A stretch of DNA of 64,000 nt, taken from positions 310,001 through 374,000 of the forward strand of contig JAODTK010003754.1 of NCBI GenBank assembly GCA_026419785.1, read 5' to 3'. The notes under the pieces are model-generated. The model did no database searches. It was not told the origin of the DNA and saw only the letters and a program-made list of their open reading frames with translations. The stretch is from Sclerodactyla briareus (lineage: Eukaryota > Echinodermata > Holothuroidea > Dendrochirotida > Sclerodactylidae). How positions within the stretch are numbered: the stretch's first letter is position 1; each line of letters starts with the position of its first letter. Both the position numbers and the translations under genes were made by a program. This document shows positions 48,895 to 60,590 of this stretch, in pieces.

Positions 48895-48912
48895 AATATA
48901 TATATATATTTT
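48798..48912. repeat. AT dinucleotide microsatellite
   Basis: Interrupted (TA)n with short ATC and AAT breaks. Confidence 0.93.
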
Positions 48913-49329
48913 CGAAATGAGCGTCTTGCAACACCGTACAAGGCTTTCTTTGTGATTGACACCGGACAGCCACCAAGAGGTGAGATATTTCATCGTTTAT
49001 TAGTATCATATCAATTCAAGAGATCGGCGCTAGCATAATGCATAATATAGAGAATTACGTTTCCACCACATCAGGTACGCTCATATTGCCTTTGAAAAAA
49101 AGAAATCTGCCAGACTCGGGGGTTTTGCAAACTGAAGAAATGCAAGAAATGTTACTTGATTTTTAGCTGCTTAGTGCTTCAGATCCAGCAAACCGAAAGA
49201 TGACCCACATCGTTTAGTCACGAATTACTATGGGGGACATTTAGGATATCGGTACAAACAAACAGACTGATTCATTGAAGTTTTGAGAGGCAATGGAAAA
49301 AAATCATTGTTTTTCCTACTCATTTATGT

Positions 49330-49800
49330 CTTGCTTACCTTCTCACTCATTTAAAACATTTGAGTTTCTCAGACGATGTCCAGTTTTACACCTCACAAAG
49401 TCACTTGCAACTTCGACTGATTTTAATCTGTCGGTTTCGCTCTGTGAAACATTAAGTGTTTTAAGTGTCATCCTATTGTGCTTTCGACACACGTAACAAA
49501 TTATCGGTCACATTTAGATTACACAAACCAATAGACCCTTCGAGAAAAAAAACAATTCCAATTATATTATTCCTACCTACCGATGAATCGTGTCTTTGCA
49601 TGTTTGGGTTCCCAGTCCCGAACTCCTGAATGTCCCCAAAGACATTCCCGTCGTGTTCCCCTACTCCTTACAAATTCATTTGCAACTCCACAAAGTTTAA
49701 CGGTCCGTTTCGCTCTTATGAATGGGAGTTGTTCCATGACAAGTTTTAAGCTGATCCTGTCGCATAGTGCCTCGCGATGTAGATCTGCGTCACTTGTTGT
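49330..49800. repeat. Two diverged copies of a ~290-bp segment
   Basis: TCACTTGCAACTTC...CTGTCGGTTTCGCTCTGTGAA...TTTTAAGTGTCATCCTATTG (49401-49476) is followed by TCATTTGCAACTCC...GGTCCGTTTCGCTCTTATGAA...TTTTAAGCTGATCCTGTCG (49677-49761). The similarity is weak but ordered. Confidence 0.5.
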
Positions 49801-50089
49801 CTCGCCGACGTTTGACATCGAGAATCGTTGCCGCAAGGGAGATTATTTCGTATTATTTCGTATATTTTTTTTTCCTATTTCCATGTCACATTTTTTTTCT
49901 CACGCGGTCACGCCGCTGCTCCCATGCGCCTGTTCTGTTTTCCAAACATTTTTTTTCGTGTAATGGCTGCTGAAAATGGGCGGCTATGGCCGCCCAGCCG
50001 CCCCTGCTTGCGACACGCCTGGGTGGAAAGAAGGTTCGCCCCATTTTTTCATCGCAAATCATAATGTAAGAACAGTTTACTCGCTCCGT

Positions 50090-51130
50090 TTATAATTTGC
50101 TAGACGCTTTGTGTTTCGTACGTGTTATATGCTGACATTTTTAGGAAATGGTCGCGTTTCGGAGATATCGCAAACACCCGGAAATGTCTCAACAATGTTA
50201 ATAGGAGGCGAATAATTCGAAATCTGCCGATCTCGATAACTCCTTGAATTTCGGGCAGGATATAAAGACGGGGTGCGAAACGGTCTATCTTTAATGACTG
50301 TGTACTGCTATTGGTGCCGCAAGTGTCACATTTTTCTTGTGCATGATTGCCTAGTCAGTGTAGAGAGCTAATTAAAATTTGTCTGTAAACGATTTGGAAC
50401 ATGAACGCGTTTTTCAAATATCATGGCAAAATCTTGAGGAGCTTCTAATTCTTGCACAATTGATGTCCTAGAGTGTGAACAATTTGAAATCGCCCAGTCT
50501 CGAGTTGCAATGATAAATTAGGTCAGATAAAGCAAAAGTTACATATACACTCGATGCCCCGAATGTTTCATTAGGTGTTTCAAAGTGTAGATTTTCTTGC
50601 CCACGAATACCCTAGTCATGCCACAAACCTGCATTAATTCATCATTTGGCGGTATCTTGTAGTAATATTTATCACACAAGTTATGAGGAGTTTAACGAGT
50701 CAAATTGTCTATTGAGCAGTTTTCTCCAAATTAACCACTTTACTGACATTTACGGACTCGCACCCGCCTCCATCACACCCCGTCTGGATAGTTTATTCCC
50801 TGTTCCCCATTATTCTGAACTTCACAACAGTTTACTGCCGAATTGTCACACGTACAAGATCGAACAGCATATCACACCATGGGCCTTTCACAAAAAATTG
50901 TTGAGGAAGCTTCTACTCTTAAATTAATGTTATTAGAGTGTTGAACATTTGAACCTGCCATCTCAGTTGCCAATGACGACATTTGGGCAGAGATGAAGCA
51001 GAGGTAAACAAAAATGTGTATATGTTCAAACTGCCGGATGTGTTATAAGTTATGCCCAATTGTTCTTGCGCACAGAATACCTAGCCAGTACCACAACCTA
51101 CATTCATTCACATTTACAGATCCGCTGCCA
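50090..51130 (+). repeat. Three decayed copies of a ~300-400-bp module
   Basis: Each copy has a CGAAATCTGCCGATCTCGATAAC / GAAATCGCCCAGTCTCGAGTTGC / GAACCTGCCATCTCAGTTGCC step (50218, 50488, 50949), then a GGCAGGATATAAAG / GTCAGATAAAGC / GGCAGAGATGAAGC step. Later comes TTTTTCTTGTGCATGATTGCCTAGTCAG, with its matches at about 50592 and 51060. It ends next to a LINE C-terminal fragment, and a partial copy lies at 36360-36560. Confidence 0.6.
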
Positions 51131-52372
51131 GAATTTGCCACACGACGAAGCCGAAGCAGCATTCACTCCTTGCTATACACCTCCACTGGCTCCCAGTTCG
51201 TGCTTCGAATCTCTTTCAGAGTTCTACATTCTTGAACCTTCAATGGTGCCTCTTCAGCCTATATGCACACACATAAGGCCCTGCGTAGTGCGTTCTCTTC
51301 TAAGAACCTCTTATTACAATCAAAAACTCGTACTAAAACCCGAATGCGGACGATCTTCTCTTGATAGAGCCTTCGATTGGAACGCTTTTTGAGAGATGTC
51401 TATGGTCCCCCAATTATCACAGCTCCTTCCAAGGAGAAACGGCACTAATTTCTTCCAGTCCTTTACGTCTGTTCTGTTTCAGTTCATCTCACTTCACTGT
51501 TGTAAAACGCTTCGGGGCAGGCATGAGCCTATCCAGAATAAGTTCTTATGATGATTACTTTATTACTGTCTACTAACTCGGGATGCTCTCTCTAAAACCC
51601 AGTAGACATGATTGCGCGGACCGAACATCGTTTTCTGGTATCAATACTTTGGCTGAACAGATTTCAGAATGTACTTCATATCATAATAACTACAACATTA
51701 TTTCAACATTTTTCAATAGAAAACACCGACAAAGGCAAGTGTATTTTTGAAGATACATCGATTATGTACATAGCGTTGATTCCAATTTGTACCACTAGCT
51801 TAAGACCTGACAGAATCGGCCAACCCTGACATCTTCCACAGACCATATTATTAGAGTAAACGGAAGATCGTCTCTGTTTCTGTATCCTTTTGAACGCGCG
51901 GTGAATGATGGGAAATGCGCCCAAGAAATCGAGCCTATTTACAATTTACTTTTGCTGTGTACGTTGGGCAACGACGGCCAATTGCGTTAGTCGTAACCGT
52001 AGTGAATAGAAAAACATTCTGCTTGAAAAATCGGAAAAATACTTAGAATACGAAGTAAGCTTTCGGACGCAAAATTTAGATACCATCAGTTAAATCGACA
52101 AAAACCTTGCGGTGGATGAGCACTACGTACCAGTACGGCAGGTCCTGTAAGTAGGCCCCACTAGCACTAGGCGAATGTGCAACTGCCTGCTGTGCTACGG
52201 GTACGACGAATTCTTGCGTTATTCGAAACAGTAAAATGCCTAGGCTGCGCAGCCAAACTGCAGGAACAATCACCTAGTACAAAAATAGGGGTTTGAGTTT
52301 TCAAGTTAGTGACAAAGGCCTGACTGTTGACAATGATAGCGGGCTGTTTCCAAAATAATACCAGTATCATAA
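51131..52372 (+). mobile_element. LINE 3' end (C-terminal remnant plus 3' UTR), copy 2
   Basis: LHWLPVR is readable at 51181-51201, followed across breaks by a KTRTKT-like stretch, an FDWN step near 51370-51385 and a CAAGGAGAAAC step near 51430. TTGTAAAACGCTTCGGGGCAG at about 51500-51520 is the coding-end tail, and the rest matches 160-1005 as far as GCGGGCTGTTTC near 52338. This is the more complete of the three tails because the LHWLP step is kept. Confidence 0.65.
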
Positions 52373-54299
52373 TAATCTAGAATAAGGTTGGCTATTAAAC
52401 CTTTTCAAATGATGTTGGTGCATGTATTACAACAGAGAGATGTGTTCGAAGAATGCTTGCTTCCACACAAGGCAGCCTCCACATGCTCCAGGCACTTGCA
52501 TTTGTGGTATGTCACGTGTTTTAATCGAGGAACTGCACAGCAAAGGTTTTTTTATACCTCTATGAACCATGTTTGACTGTGCTGCTGAATTTAACAATAG
52601 TTATTTTTTTGATCAAGAGACACTGTCTCATGTCCATTAAAATCAGAATGCTTCACCTGGCTAAATTTTCAACAGAACAAATCACAAGAGCAAAGGTTCG
52701 TCCGTGATAAGGTCATCATCTATCAAAAAAATTGAATCACTCTACATTAAATTTGTGTGAGTTCTGATAAATGATACTTAGAGTTAAATAAAAATATTTT
52801 TCTCACCCCGGAAAAATCATTTGCTTGAGTTTGGAGTCACTCCATAAGATGGTTTCATATAAACAAATTATTGACAAATCAGTGAAAGTTCATTTTGTGC
52901 TCATTTTCTACCTATTACCATGGTATCATCATTTTTTGGACTGCATTATATTTGCTATAGCATATGCTACCTCACTATCAACTTCAATTTGTTTTCAACC
53001 TCAAGGCATTATGCAACTAGGGTGAATTGACACGCCCTTTAGTGTACGGCACAGCGAGTCACAAATTACTGTGATTTGCTTTTCTCATGTCCTTGCCAGC
53101 ACAAGTTTTACCCCAAATAATGAATATACAAGTCTTCCATAGTACCAAAGAATCACTGTTTTTCCCCTTTCAAAAGCATTTACATTTGTGTAAAAACACC
53201 CTTTACATGATCACTGCTAGTCACGTCACGCGAGTCACGCGTCAATTCATGATAGTGTCTCTACCTATTTAGTGTGTGAAAATAACAGACTGGTTGTGTT
53301 TGATGAATGAATGGACGATTAAGATAGTTTACATGCATGTCCCTTTGAATTAGTCAACTTAATATATAGCAGACAATACACTACTTGTCGCTAAAATAAC
53401 AGGCGATTGCCAAAAATGTTCCTCTGCCTGGTCGCGCGGAACTCGGTGGTTTTGTAGTATGCACTACACAAACAACCAACTATTTCATGCAGACCTTCGT
53501 CATGTCCACGAACACACATTTTTTACATATACCAATCAAATTTCCTAAGAATCCCTAATAACTGACCCATACGATTTAATCTTAACCCAAAGTCCTTAAT
53601 TGCTTTTATTCTTCTTGCCCCCCCCCCCCACTCTTCGCGCCATAAATACCCAAATTTGAATAAATTTCTTGCATCCAATCCTATCGGGGGGGGGGGGAAG
53701 CGGTTTGGCCCGCGTCCCCAGGTAAGAAGAGAGGAAAGAAAAGTTAAGTATTTTGTAGGTCTAATCAAGCCACCTGGGGATTATACACACCCAACCTTCA
53801 ACACACACACACACCTCTCACCACACACATGCCTAGTGACCACCTATGTCCTCCTATGGCGCACAATGAACCATTGCCTATGTAGACTGTAACATCTTGG
53901 AAAGTGCAGTCTAAAATTACTTGGCCAATAAATTAGGTGAAGGGAACGGCCACTCTATGCTCCCACCCGTGCCCATCCCAGGGACGGAATTCCCCCTTGC
54001 ACCCATCCTCCAACATGTCCTGCTAGTCTACCGTGTTTGCCCATAAAATTGTCCATTTTGTTTGAAGACCATTCAATTCTAGCCTACTCTTTCAGACCTT
54101 CATAATTTAACATCAAGCCAGCCTCAGACAAACCATACAATTCACCCCCCTGGGATTAGTGGCTGGTCAATGGTTTTTTAAAACTACAGCAGCAGTTGGC
54201 ATAAGTAATTGATGACAATTTGGTAATGATGGACTTCGGCCACATTGAGTGAAAATAATGCGGAAAGACCTATAACTCTTATATATATAGGTCCAATAT
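52373..54299. other. Non-coding, paired C and G tracts
   Basis: A C tract at about 53619-53630 and a G tract at about 53686-53697 lie about 55 bases apart and could pair as a long snapback. Short (CA)n lies near 53801-53827. No gene is recognised. Confidence 0.45.
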
Positions 54300-55050
54300 A
54301 TGTACTAATCTTCTTTCACGCTCTACCTAAGCGATTCAGTGTAATGTCACCAAGCTGCATGTATAATATTATTGATTTGTATCAGTAAGAGAACATGTGA
54401 CAAGGGTGAGGGAGGGGATGTGGGAGGGGATGGGGGAATTCAATCACACATGTCCACTAAGTGCCCTAATATGGCCACCATTCTACTGAGATACAAAACC
54501 TTAGGTGTACATACATGAATTTATAAAAGTGAGGTTAATAACATTCTTTGGGTGAACCATGACCAATCAGGTCAATCAGACCATTAACAGTCGCATCTCA
54601 CGTATTATTGAATTGTTTATCTTGTAGTAGATAAGGGATGAGTGGGAGTGAATGGGAGAGGCGGACGGGGGAGGGGAGGAGGGTGGATGGGAAATGGGAT
54701 AATATGTTAGGAGGGGAGGGGGATCGATGTTGAGGAATGTGATAATGGCCAAATCTACTTTTATTGAACCACATAAGTGCTCTCATATAATGCCACCAAG
54801 CTGCATGTATGATAACTTCCAGGAAGCTGTACCTACCTCCTGAATTGATAACCGGGTTTTGGAACAACCATCAACATTACTTCCCAACCATGACAGTGCA
54901 CTCATGCACTTATTAGTTCCTTTGTTTTCATGTAGGAGGGGGGTGGAGAGTTGTTTGGGGTTGGAAGGAAGAGTGGAACCCGTATTGAATTTGTTATACA
55001 AGATCATGTGACAGGGTGGTGGGCGGAGCATGGAGTGAAATGGCAAGGGT
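54300..55050. repeat. GA-rich region with a repeated ~30-base step
   Basis: GTCACCAAGCTGCATGTAT (about 54346) recurs as GCCACCAAGCTGCATGTAT (about 54791), each followed further on by GGGAGGGGATG-type or AGGAGGGGGGTGG-type purine runs and a CATGTGACA-GGGTG step (54395, 55006). This suggests two copies of one ~250-450-bp segment with purine-rich cores. Confidence 0.5.
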
Positions 55051-55731
55051 GGAATTAAGAGTTGATGGCCACGCAAACACTTTCCAATGATTCATCCACC
55101 AGGCCTTCGCAAGAGGCCCACGCTTCAAAATAAGCAATGATTGCAGTTGTGGCAATCAGCCGAATCTTCACTCCTGTGCAGCAGCCGTGCCGATTTCATC
55201 ATCCCGATGTAGTTCGCTGGATTTATCAGATGATGATTTCAAGTTAGTCAGAGACAAATATAAGAGTTCTGCAAGTTTGCAATGGTGTGTCACGACCTCC
55301 GTTGTGAATTTTCCTGACATTATAAGCAATTTTACACAAATTATTTGTGTGCAATTGGCTGTAGTGTTATAAATTAACCGAATTGAATACATCCTACTCG
55401 TTCGGTTGCAACTGCGAATGTAATTTTGATCATCAAAATTGATACAGCTTTTCACAACACTTTCCGGTTTAAGTCAAAAATGGCAAATGAGAATGGTATC
55501 TTTGATCAAAATGATTGGATACAGCTTTACCCTTCTTGCTATTCAAAATGGCAAAGATCTTTTAAACGGACTGTAATTTTGAATCACATTTTGAAAATAT
55601 TTCTTCACAGGATTAAATGTTTGTAAGTGAATAATATTGACAAGAATACAGGCATGAATACCTGTACCAGTATAACCATACAGTTCCTCCTGTCTTACCC
55701 AGGGACATTAATTCATCAGGAAATTCCCCAT

Positions 55732-55896
55732 GAAGTTCCTTTTTGGACACTTTCTAGACCGATGAATGTATCTCCTCACTCTGCAAGCTTTAAACATTCG
55801 ATTCACCACTGCATTTGGTGGGGAACTATCGAAATTGAACTTTCCACGCTAGTCACGTTTTTCTTGTCACGCGAGTCACAGTAAATCTTCATCGCC
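55732..55896 (+). mobile_element. SINE-like tail, relative of 44021-44155
   Basis: Shares AAGTTCCTTTTTGGACACTTT, GATTCACCACTGCATTTGG, GAACTATCGAA and CGAGTCACAGTAAATCTTC in order with the repeat at 43930-44155. The tRNA-like head is not recognisable here. Confidence 0.5.
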
Positions 55897-55897
55897 A

Positions 55898-55945
55898 TTT
55901 TCATATATCTATATATATATATATAATATCTATATATCTATAAGA
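55898..55945. repeat. Short TATATC/TA microsatellite
   Basis: About 48 bases of (TA)n with TATC breaks. Confidence 0.85.
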
Positions 55946-56018
55946 CGGTCTTTTTTTTTTTGTCTGTGTATCGTAAAACAAAATCTCGACCGACAACAAA
56001 AATGCCCACGAGGGACAT

Positions 56019-56040
56019 GGGGTTAGGGTTAACTAGGGTT
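56019..56040 (+). repeat. Short telomere-like stretch
   Basis: GGGGTTAGGGTTAACTAGGG contains about three TTAGGG-type steps. It lies 3 kb left of the array at 59078-59137 and in the opposite orientation to it. Confidence 0.45.
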
Positions 56041-58985
56041 GCAGTTTCCTCATTTTGCTACATGCAATGGTCCACGTTTTCTAGTTTTAGGGTCAGTTGA
56101 TAGAGCATTTGAAGACGCGTCGGATGATGCGAACCAAAATGGCGCCGGATGCTTACTTCCCTCTAGAGGGCGCTAAACCTTTTGCATATCAGGGAGCACC
56201 AAATCTGAGTTAATCCAAAGATGGCGGTGTAATAGTTCTCTTAAAAAAATACGTAAAGAATAAGTTAAAAAATCGTACAAGTACCCGAGTGTCCCATATA
56301 CTTTAAAAAAGGAGCACATCGAGTTTATAAACTATTACAGGTAAGCTAATTAGCCGATTACGCAAATTTCGAGCACTTTGATGTCATCAGAGTTTGGACC
56401 AGCAATAGAAACAATGAGTCTGATTAACATATGGATTAACATCAAGATATGTGGTCAGATAGAACGTGACACGGCAAATGACTGGCCGCAATTGTCAGAA
56501 AGATCGGAAGTTATGGTTATTGAGATATACGCACGAAACGGACGCCAAATGGGGTTACGAACCGCGCCGTCAAGCCAAAAAAGTGCGACCCCCCCCAACA
56601 CGGCAACGGTAAAACCTGTATTATGAAGTTATCGATAGGGCCAATCGACAAAGGGTCAAGACATCAGCGCCTTTACTCTTACCAGGGCGTTACAGAGGGG
56701 GCACCAAATTGGGCAATGGCGCCAAATACGTACCCCTCTAATATCTCAGCGTAGGAGATGAGATAATGAGATATAAAAAACATTTAGTTTTAGATATGGA
56801 GGTCGCATAATTTCGAGTCGGGTAGGCATAATTTTGGTCGATTTTCGTATAGGTCGTTCAAAATCCCACTATGGGAAGTAGGTTCCTAACCAAAAATGAC
56901 GAAAATGTGAAAGGTACATATTCAGGGTGTAGTTTTGCACCAGGAACACGATGCCCTAATCCGTTTCCAATATATTATTCCGTTATTGAGTTATAAGCGG
57001 TCAAAAGTAGGCATTATGCTATGAACTTGGGTATGCTCATTCGATCGCGAGTTCTATAAATAGGTTCCAATCATGTATGTCGCAACTAGTACATGTGGCG
57101 TTAAAACCAAAATGACCTGTTGAAGGGTTTCAACGCCTGCATCTCGCGACCTGGACAAGATATGCCAGTTTGGTTTGCAGATATGGAATCAGGTAAAATT
57201 CTAATTCGGATAGGTATGGTTTAGACGAATCAGCACCCGACCATTTCGTAAAATGTGGCGGTAAAAGATCAATCAGGGAAAAATTGGACGACGAAAAAAA
57301 GGGTTCGATCTCTCAGAGTTGACAAGACTCGGTACAGGGTTCGGGACGAAAAACACGATTCCGTGAACCTCGGCAGGCATATGTTTGGGAATATGTTAGT
57401 GTAATTATTGACCACACCATGATTAGGCCTAAGAAAGCCCTCAGAAAGGCATACCAACATAAAGGGATGTGCATGCCAAAGAGAAAGATAACATTCGATC
57501 TGATTTGCCTACTCACGAGTCATTCGGAGTTAGGGTTGTTGAGATATTAAAGGAAAACACTAAAGGCAGGTAATTTCTGGGGGCGCATCACGCCCAAAGT
57601 ACGCCCCTCACAGCTAAAACAAAATTAGGTTATTGGCTCATCAAATGGGACATTCAGTGATTGAAAAGAAATTCACTGTTGTATACTCAAACTTTGAAAT
57701 AAATACGAAGTGTCTTCAACCCCAGTTTACTCTCAGATATCGGATTTTTACGGTTACAATTTAGAGTCAGCGGACGTCTGCTCATGATAGGTCTAATGTA
57801 GAAAATTGAGGGTAAGAAGGTGGCTGATATTGCGCCTACATTATGCGCGTAAATAACGCGTAAAATGCGCATCACTAAAGAACCCCCGACCAGAATGAGA
57901 TGGATTTTTAAGCTTTGAATCAGCATGAGGTTCTGATTCGGATAATATTTCCAAAAAGTTATTTTGGGAATATCCGAATCGGGGTCCCTAACCGGGCGAG
58001 GTCTTGTTGCAGTTTTGCCCGGGTTTTTAGCGGTTTGAGAGCGATATCTCGACAATAAATTATGCTATGAGACGGGGATTACACCTGGCAGAAGGGAAAA
58101 CCGTCCTCTCCCGATGGCGTAATCGACTATCGGCTGACGAACGCATACTTGCGTAACGGCAGGAACGCACCTCTTTAGTCTTTTTTCGCCCGATATATCG
58201 TCCATCCGATATGCAGAACACGCGCTTTGCGGGCAAACAGTTGCGGGGGGAGGTCCCCCTCACACTACGACTTCGAATCACTTTTGCCTGGTCGTCCAGT
58301 TTTATAATGCCTCACCCTCCCTTGGGGGGTGGGGGCATATTTTACATGAGGCGCAAACAACTTTTTTCCGGTATTTTCACCAGCCCGTATCTGTTGGTAG
58401 CATTTCTAAGCCGAATCAACTGACCATTCTTAAGACGAGGTTGAAAAACGAAGAGACCGTAATACCGGGAAAACCGAATCGATACTGATAAACCGTTGAC
58501 GGCATCTCGTTCCGCGGATTTTTTTGACCAGAACAAGTGCACTCAACCTTCAGGTGCAGACCATTAGGGGAGGTATTTTTTTTATAACCGGGTTGGCCGA
58601 TTTCTTAACCGATATCGGTCGAATATCCGTTATTTTTGCAGATCGCATCAGGGACTTGAATAACCCTAACAAAACGGGGACTACCTACCTACTCCCCCCT
58701 TTTCCGTATTTTTTCAGCAGCCCACTCATAGTCACCCATATGAGGGGCCAAGTGATGGCGCGCAAAGGTCCAAAAAATCCACCTTGCCCCACTGAACCCC
58801 CAGCCCCGTCTCGCGCACCATGATTTATATAATATTTCAAGACCCCGTAATATTCAGAATACGCCAGAAGGTAAGGACCCAGATGGTTCGGTTTTTTACT
58901 TTTTTTGGATTTCGTTTGTTGTTTTGGGACACCGTTGTGATCTTTCGAGGCGGAGTTGACCAAGGCCCCCACTTGGCTTTCGTAC
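56041..58985. other. Unassigned non-coding block with recurring GTTATTGAGATATA-like steps
   Basis: Steps such as GTTATGGTTATTGAGATATA (56510), ATATCTCAGCGTAGG (56741), CCGTTATTGAGTTATAAGC (56980), CATCTCGCGACCTGG (57139), GATCTCTCAGAGTTGAC (57307) and GAGTTAGGGTTGTTGAGATA (57527) recur every 160-240 bases, which suggests a very old tandem array. A 12-bp palindrome CCCTCTAGAGGG lies at about 56159-56170. No open frame here (the longest is 122 codons, 57687-58055 minus) is recognised. Confidence 0.3.
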
Positions 58986-59040
58986 TTGTCGCTTTTTGTC
59001 CCGAGTTGTCGTTTTGGGTCCCGAATTTGTCGGTTTTGAG
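58986..59040. repeat. 20-bp direct repeat, about 2.7 copies
   Basis: TTGTCGCTTTTTGTCCCGAG, TTGTCGTTTTGGGTCCCGAA and TTTGTCGGTTTTGAG are consecutive and in phase at exactly 20-base steps. Confidence 0.75.
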
Positions 59041-59077
59041 ATAAATACGATAGTTCGGTTCGGTTTGTGTCCTGAGT

Positions 59078-59137
59078 CTAACCCTAACCCTAAACCCTAA
59101 CCCCACCCCGAACCCTAACCCCTAAACCCTAACCCTA
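59078..59137 (-). repeat. Interstitial telomeric repeat (TTAGGG)n
   Basis: The plus strand reads CTAACCCTAACCC, then TAAACCCTAACCCC, ACCCCGAACCCTAA, CCCCTAAACCC and TAACCCTA, so the TTAGGG strand is the minus strand. About 60 bases and nine steps, with extra A or C in several. It separates AT-rich unique sequence on the left from GC-rich rDNA-type sequence on the right. Confidence 0.88.
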
Positions 59138-60590
59138 CGACCCTCCAAAGACCAGCGGTTCTCCCACAATAAACTCGGCCCTCCGGAATTGTAAAGAACA
59201 AAACCCTGAAGGCTCCGCGCGGCAGAATCCGCGGGTACCACCGAGAGAAGGCACCCTAGTCACATAGGTGGTCTCAAATCTCCGGGCCAGGAGGTGTCTT
59301 TCAACACAACGCAGCGAAGCGGCTGCAGTGCTGGGAACGACACTCCGACCCATACCGTGATGCCGCGTCGACCGGCTGTAAGACACTCTCGCGAGAGTCT
59401 GCAATACGACACCGCAACCTCGGCCTCAAAAAAATTGATTGAAAATTGATCCCTCCGAACGCCAGGTATGGCAGCCTGGACGAACGCCCGCCCTCTATTG
59501 CGATGTCAGTGCTTTGCTACTGGCACCTGGGCGGCGGGAAGGTTGGTGGGGATGCGTTCGAAACGCGTTATCCGCGTCACGGGTGAGAGTGACTCGAGAT
59601 TGGGCGGCCCTGCGCCCCCGGTCGTAAATGCCACTGCCAATACACCTTCGCTCTTGGCTCCAACTCTTTCGCTTGTAAGTCGTCCATTGGAACCATTCAC
59701 ACGACGACCGGCCAAAGCAGCGATGGAACCTCCCTACAGGCACCTGCGCAAACTGCAGTTCGAGGACTCCCTAGAACGCTCGATCCCACAACGGGCAGTT
59801 CCCGGCGGGCGGCCAGACAAAGCCACCGGCTTAGAGGCGTTCAACCCTGCACGTCCGATGAACTCACTCCCCGAGGGAGGACGCGGTCACCGCGACGTTA
59901 GGCCTCTCTGTATGGATTTCAGCATCGCGGCCTCCGACCGCGCCGGCTAGCGCCTCTCCCGTGGGGCGTGGAACGGGCGACTGACGGTTCCACGCGCGTC
60001 CCCAACCAATCGCCGGGCGACGAACCGTCCGTGCTCCGGCGCCGGCGAGGAGCGACGTCGAGAGGCAACTAGTGCCCCCCCTCGGAAGAGTCCCGCGGGG
60101 CGGTGAGGCAACGGACCCGATCGCCGCGCCGAGACGATGGCGGCCGGCGCCGCCATCGTGGGCCTCCGAGGCTCGTAGGCCCCGTTGAATATGGTTCGAT
60201 AGTTGGCGGGGCAGAGGAGAGACCGGGCTTGAGGCTTCCAGCACTGAACGTCGAGTAACGCGCTCCCCGCAAGGAGAGAAGAGGACAACGCGACGTTAGG
60301 CCCTCTCTGACCTGGGGCACTCGATGCGTCAGTACAGTATGGTTCGATCGGTTTTGGGAGCTAGTCGGCTTCCGAACGCAGCCGACCGCCACCCCCCTCC
60401 CGGGAGGGAGAGTGACGGGCGGACGTGGACGGTTTCACGCGCGTCCCCCGCGTCCCCCCTCTGGAAACCGCGCAAGTGCCTTCGATCCGACTCCCCCCGC
60501 GAGGAGGGCGAGTGCGAACCTCGGCCGCTAGGCTGGGCGAGACGGGCGGCCGGGACATTCGCCCCGTCGGCGATCGACCGGGGCCTTCAC
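59138..60590 (-). other. rDNA-type GC-rich spacer with repeats, inside or beyond 28S
   Basis: GC-rich and unlike the sequence to the left. CGCGACGTTAGGCC-CTCTCTG occurs at 59891 and again at 60289 (398-base step). 59960-60175 is collinear with ITS2 at 62190-62375 (CGTCCGTGCTCC, GAAGAGTCCCGCGG and ACCCGATCGCCGC blocks in order), and 60405-60450 repeats the first part once more. CTTAGAGGCGTTCA at 59830-59843 matches a 28S stretch that normally lies about 75 bases from the sarcin-ricin loop, but here it is ~765 bases away. All open frames here are shadows. Confidence 0.6.

Noticed and set aside
57687..58055. 122-codon minus-strand open frame
   Set aside because: No recognised motif. It lies in a block that looks like a decayed tandem array.
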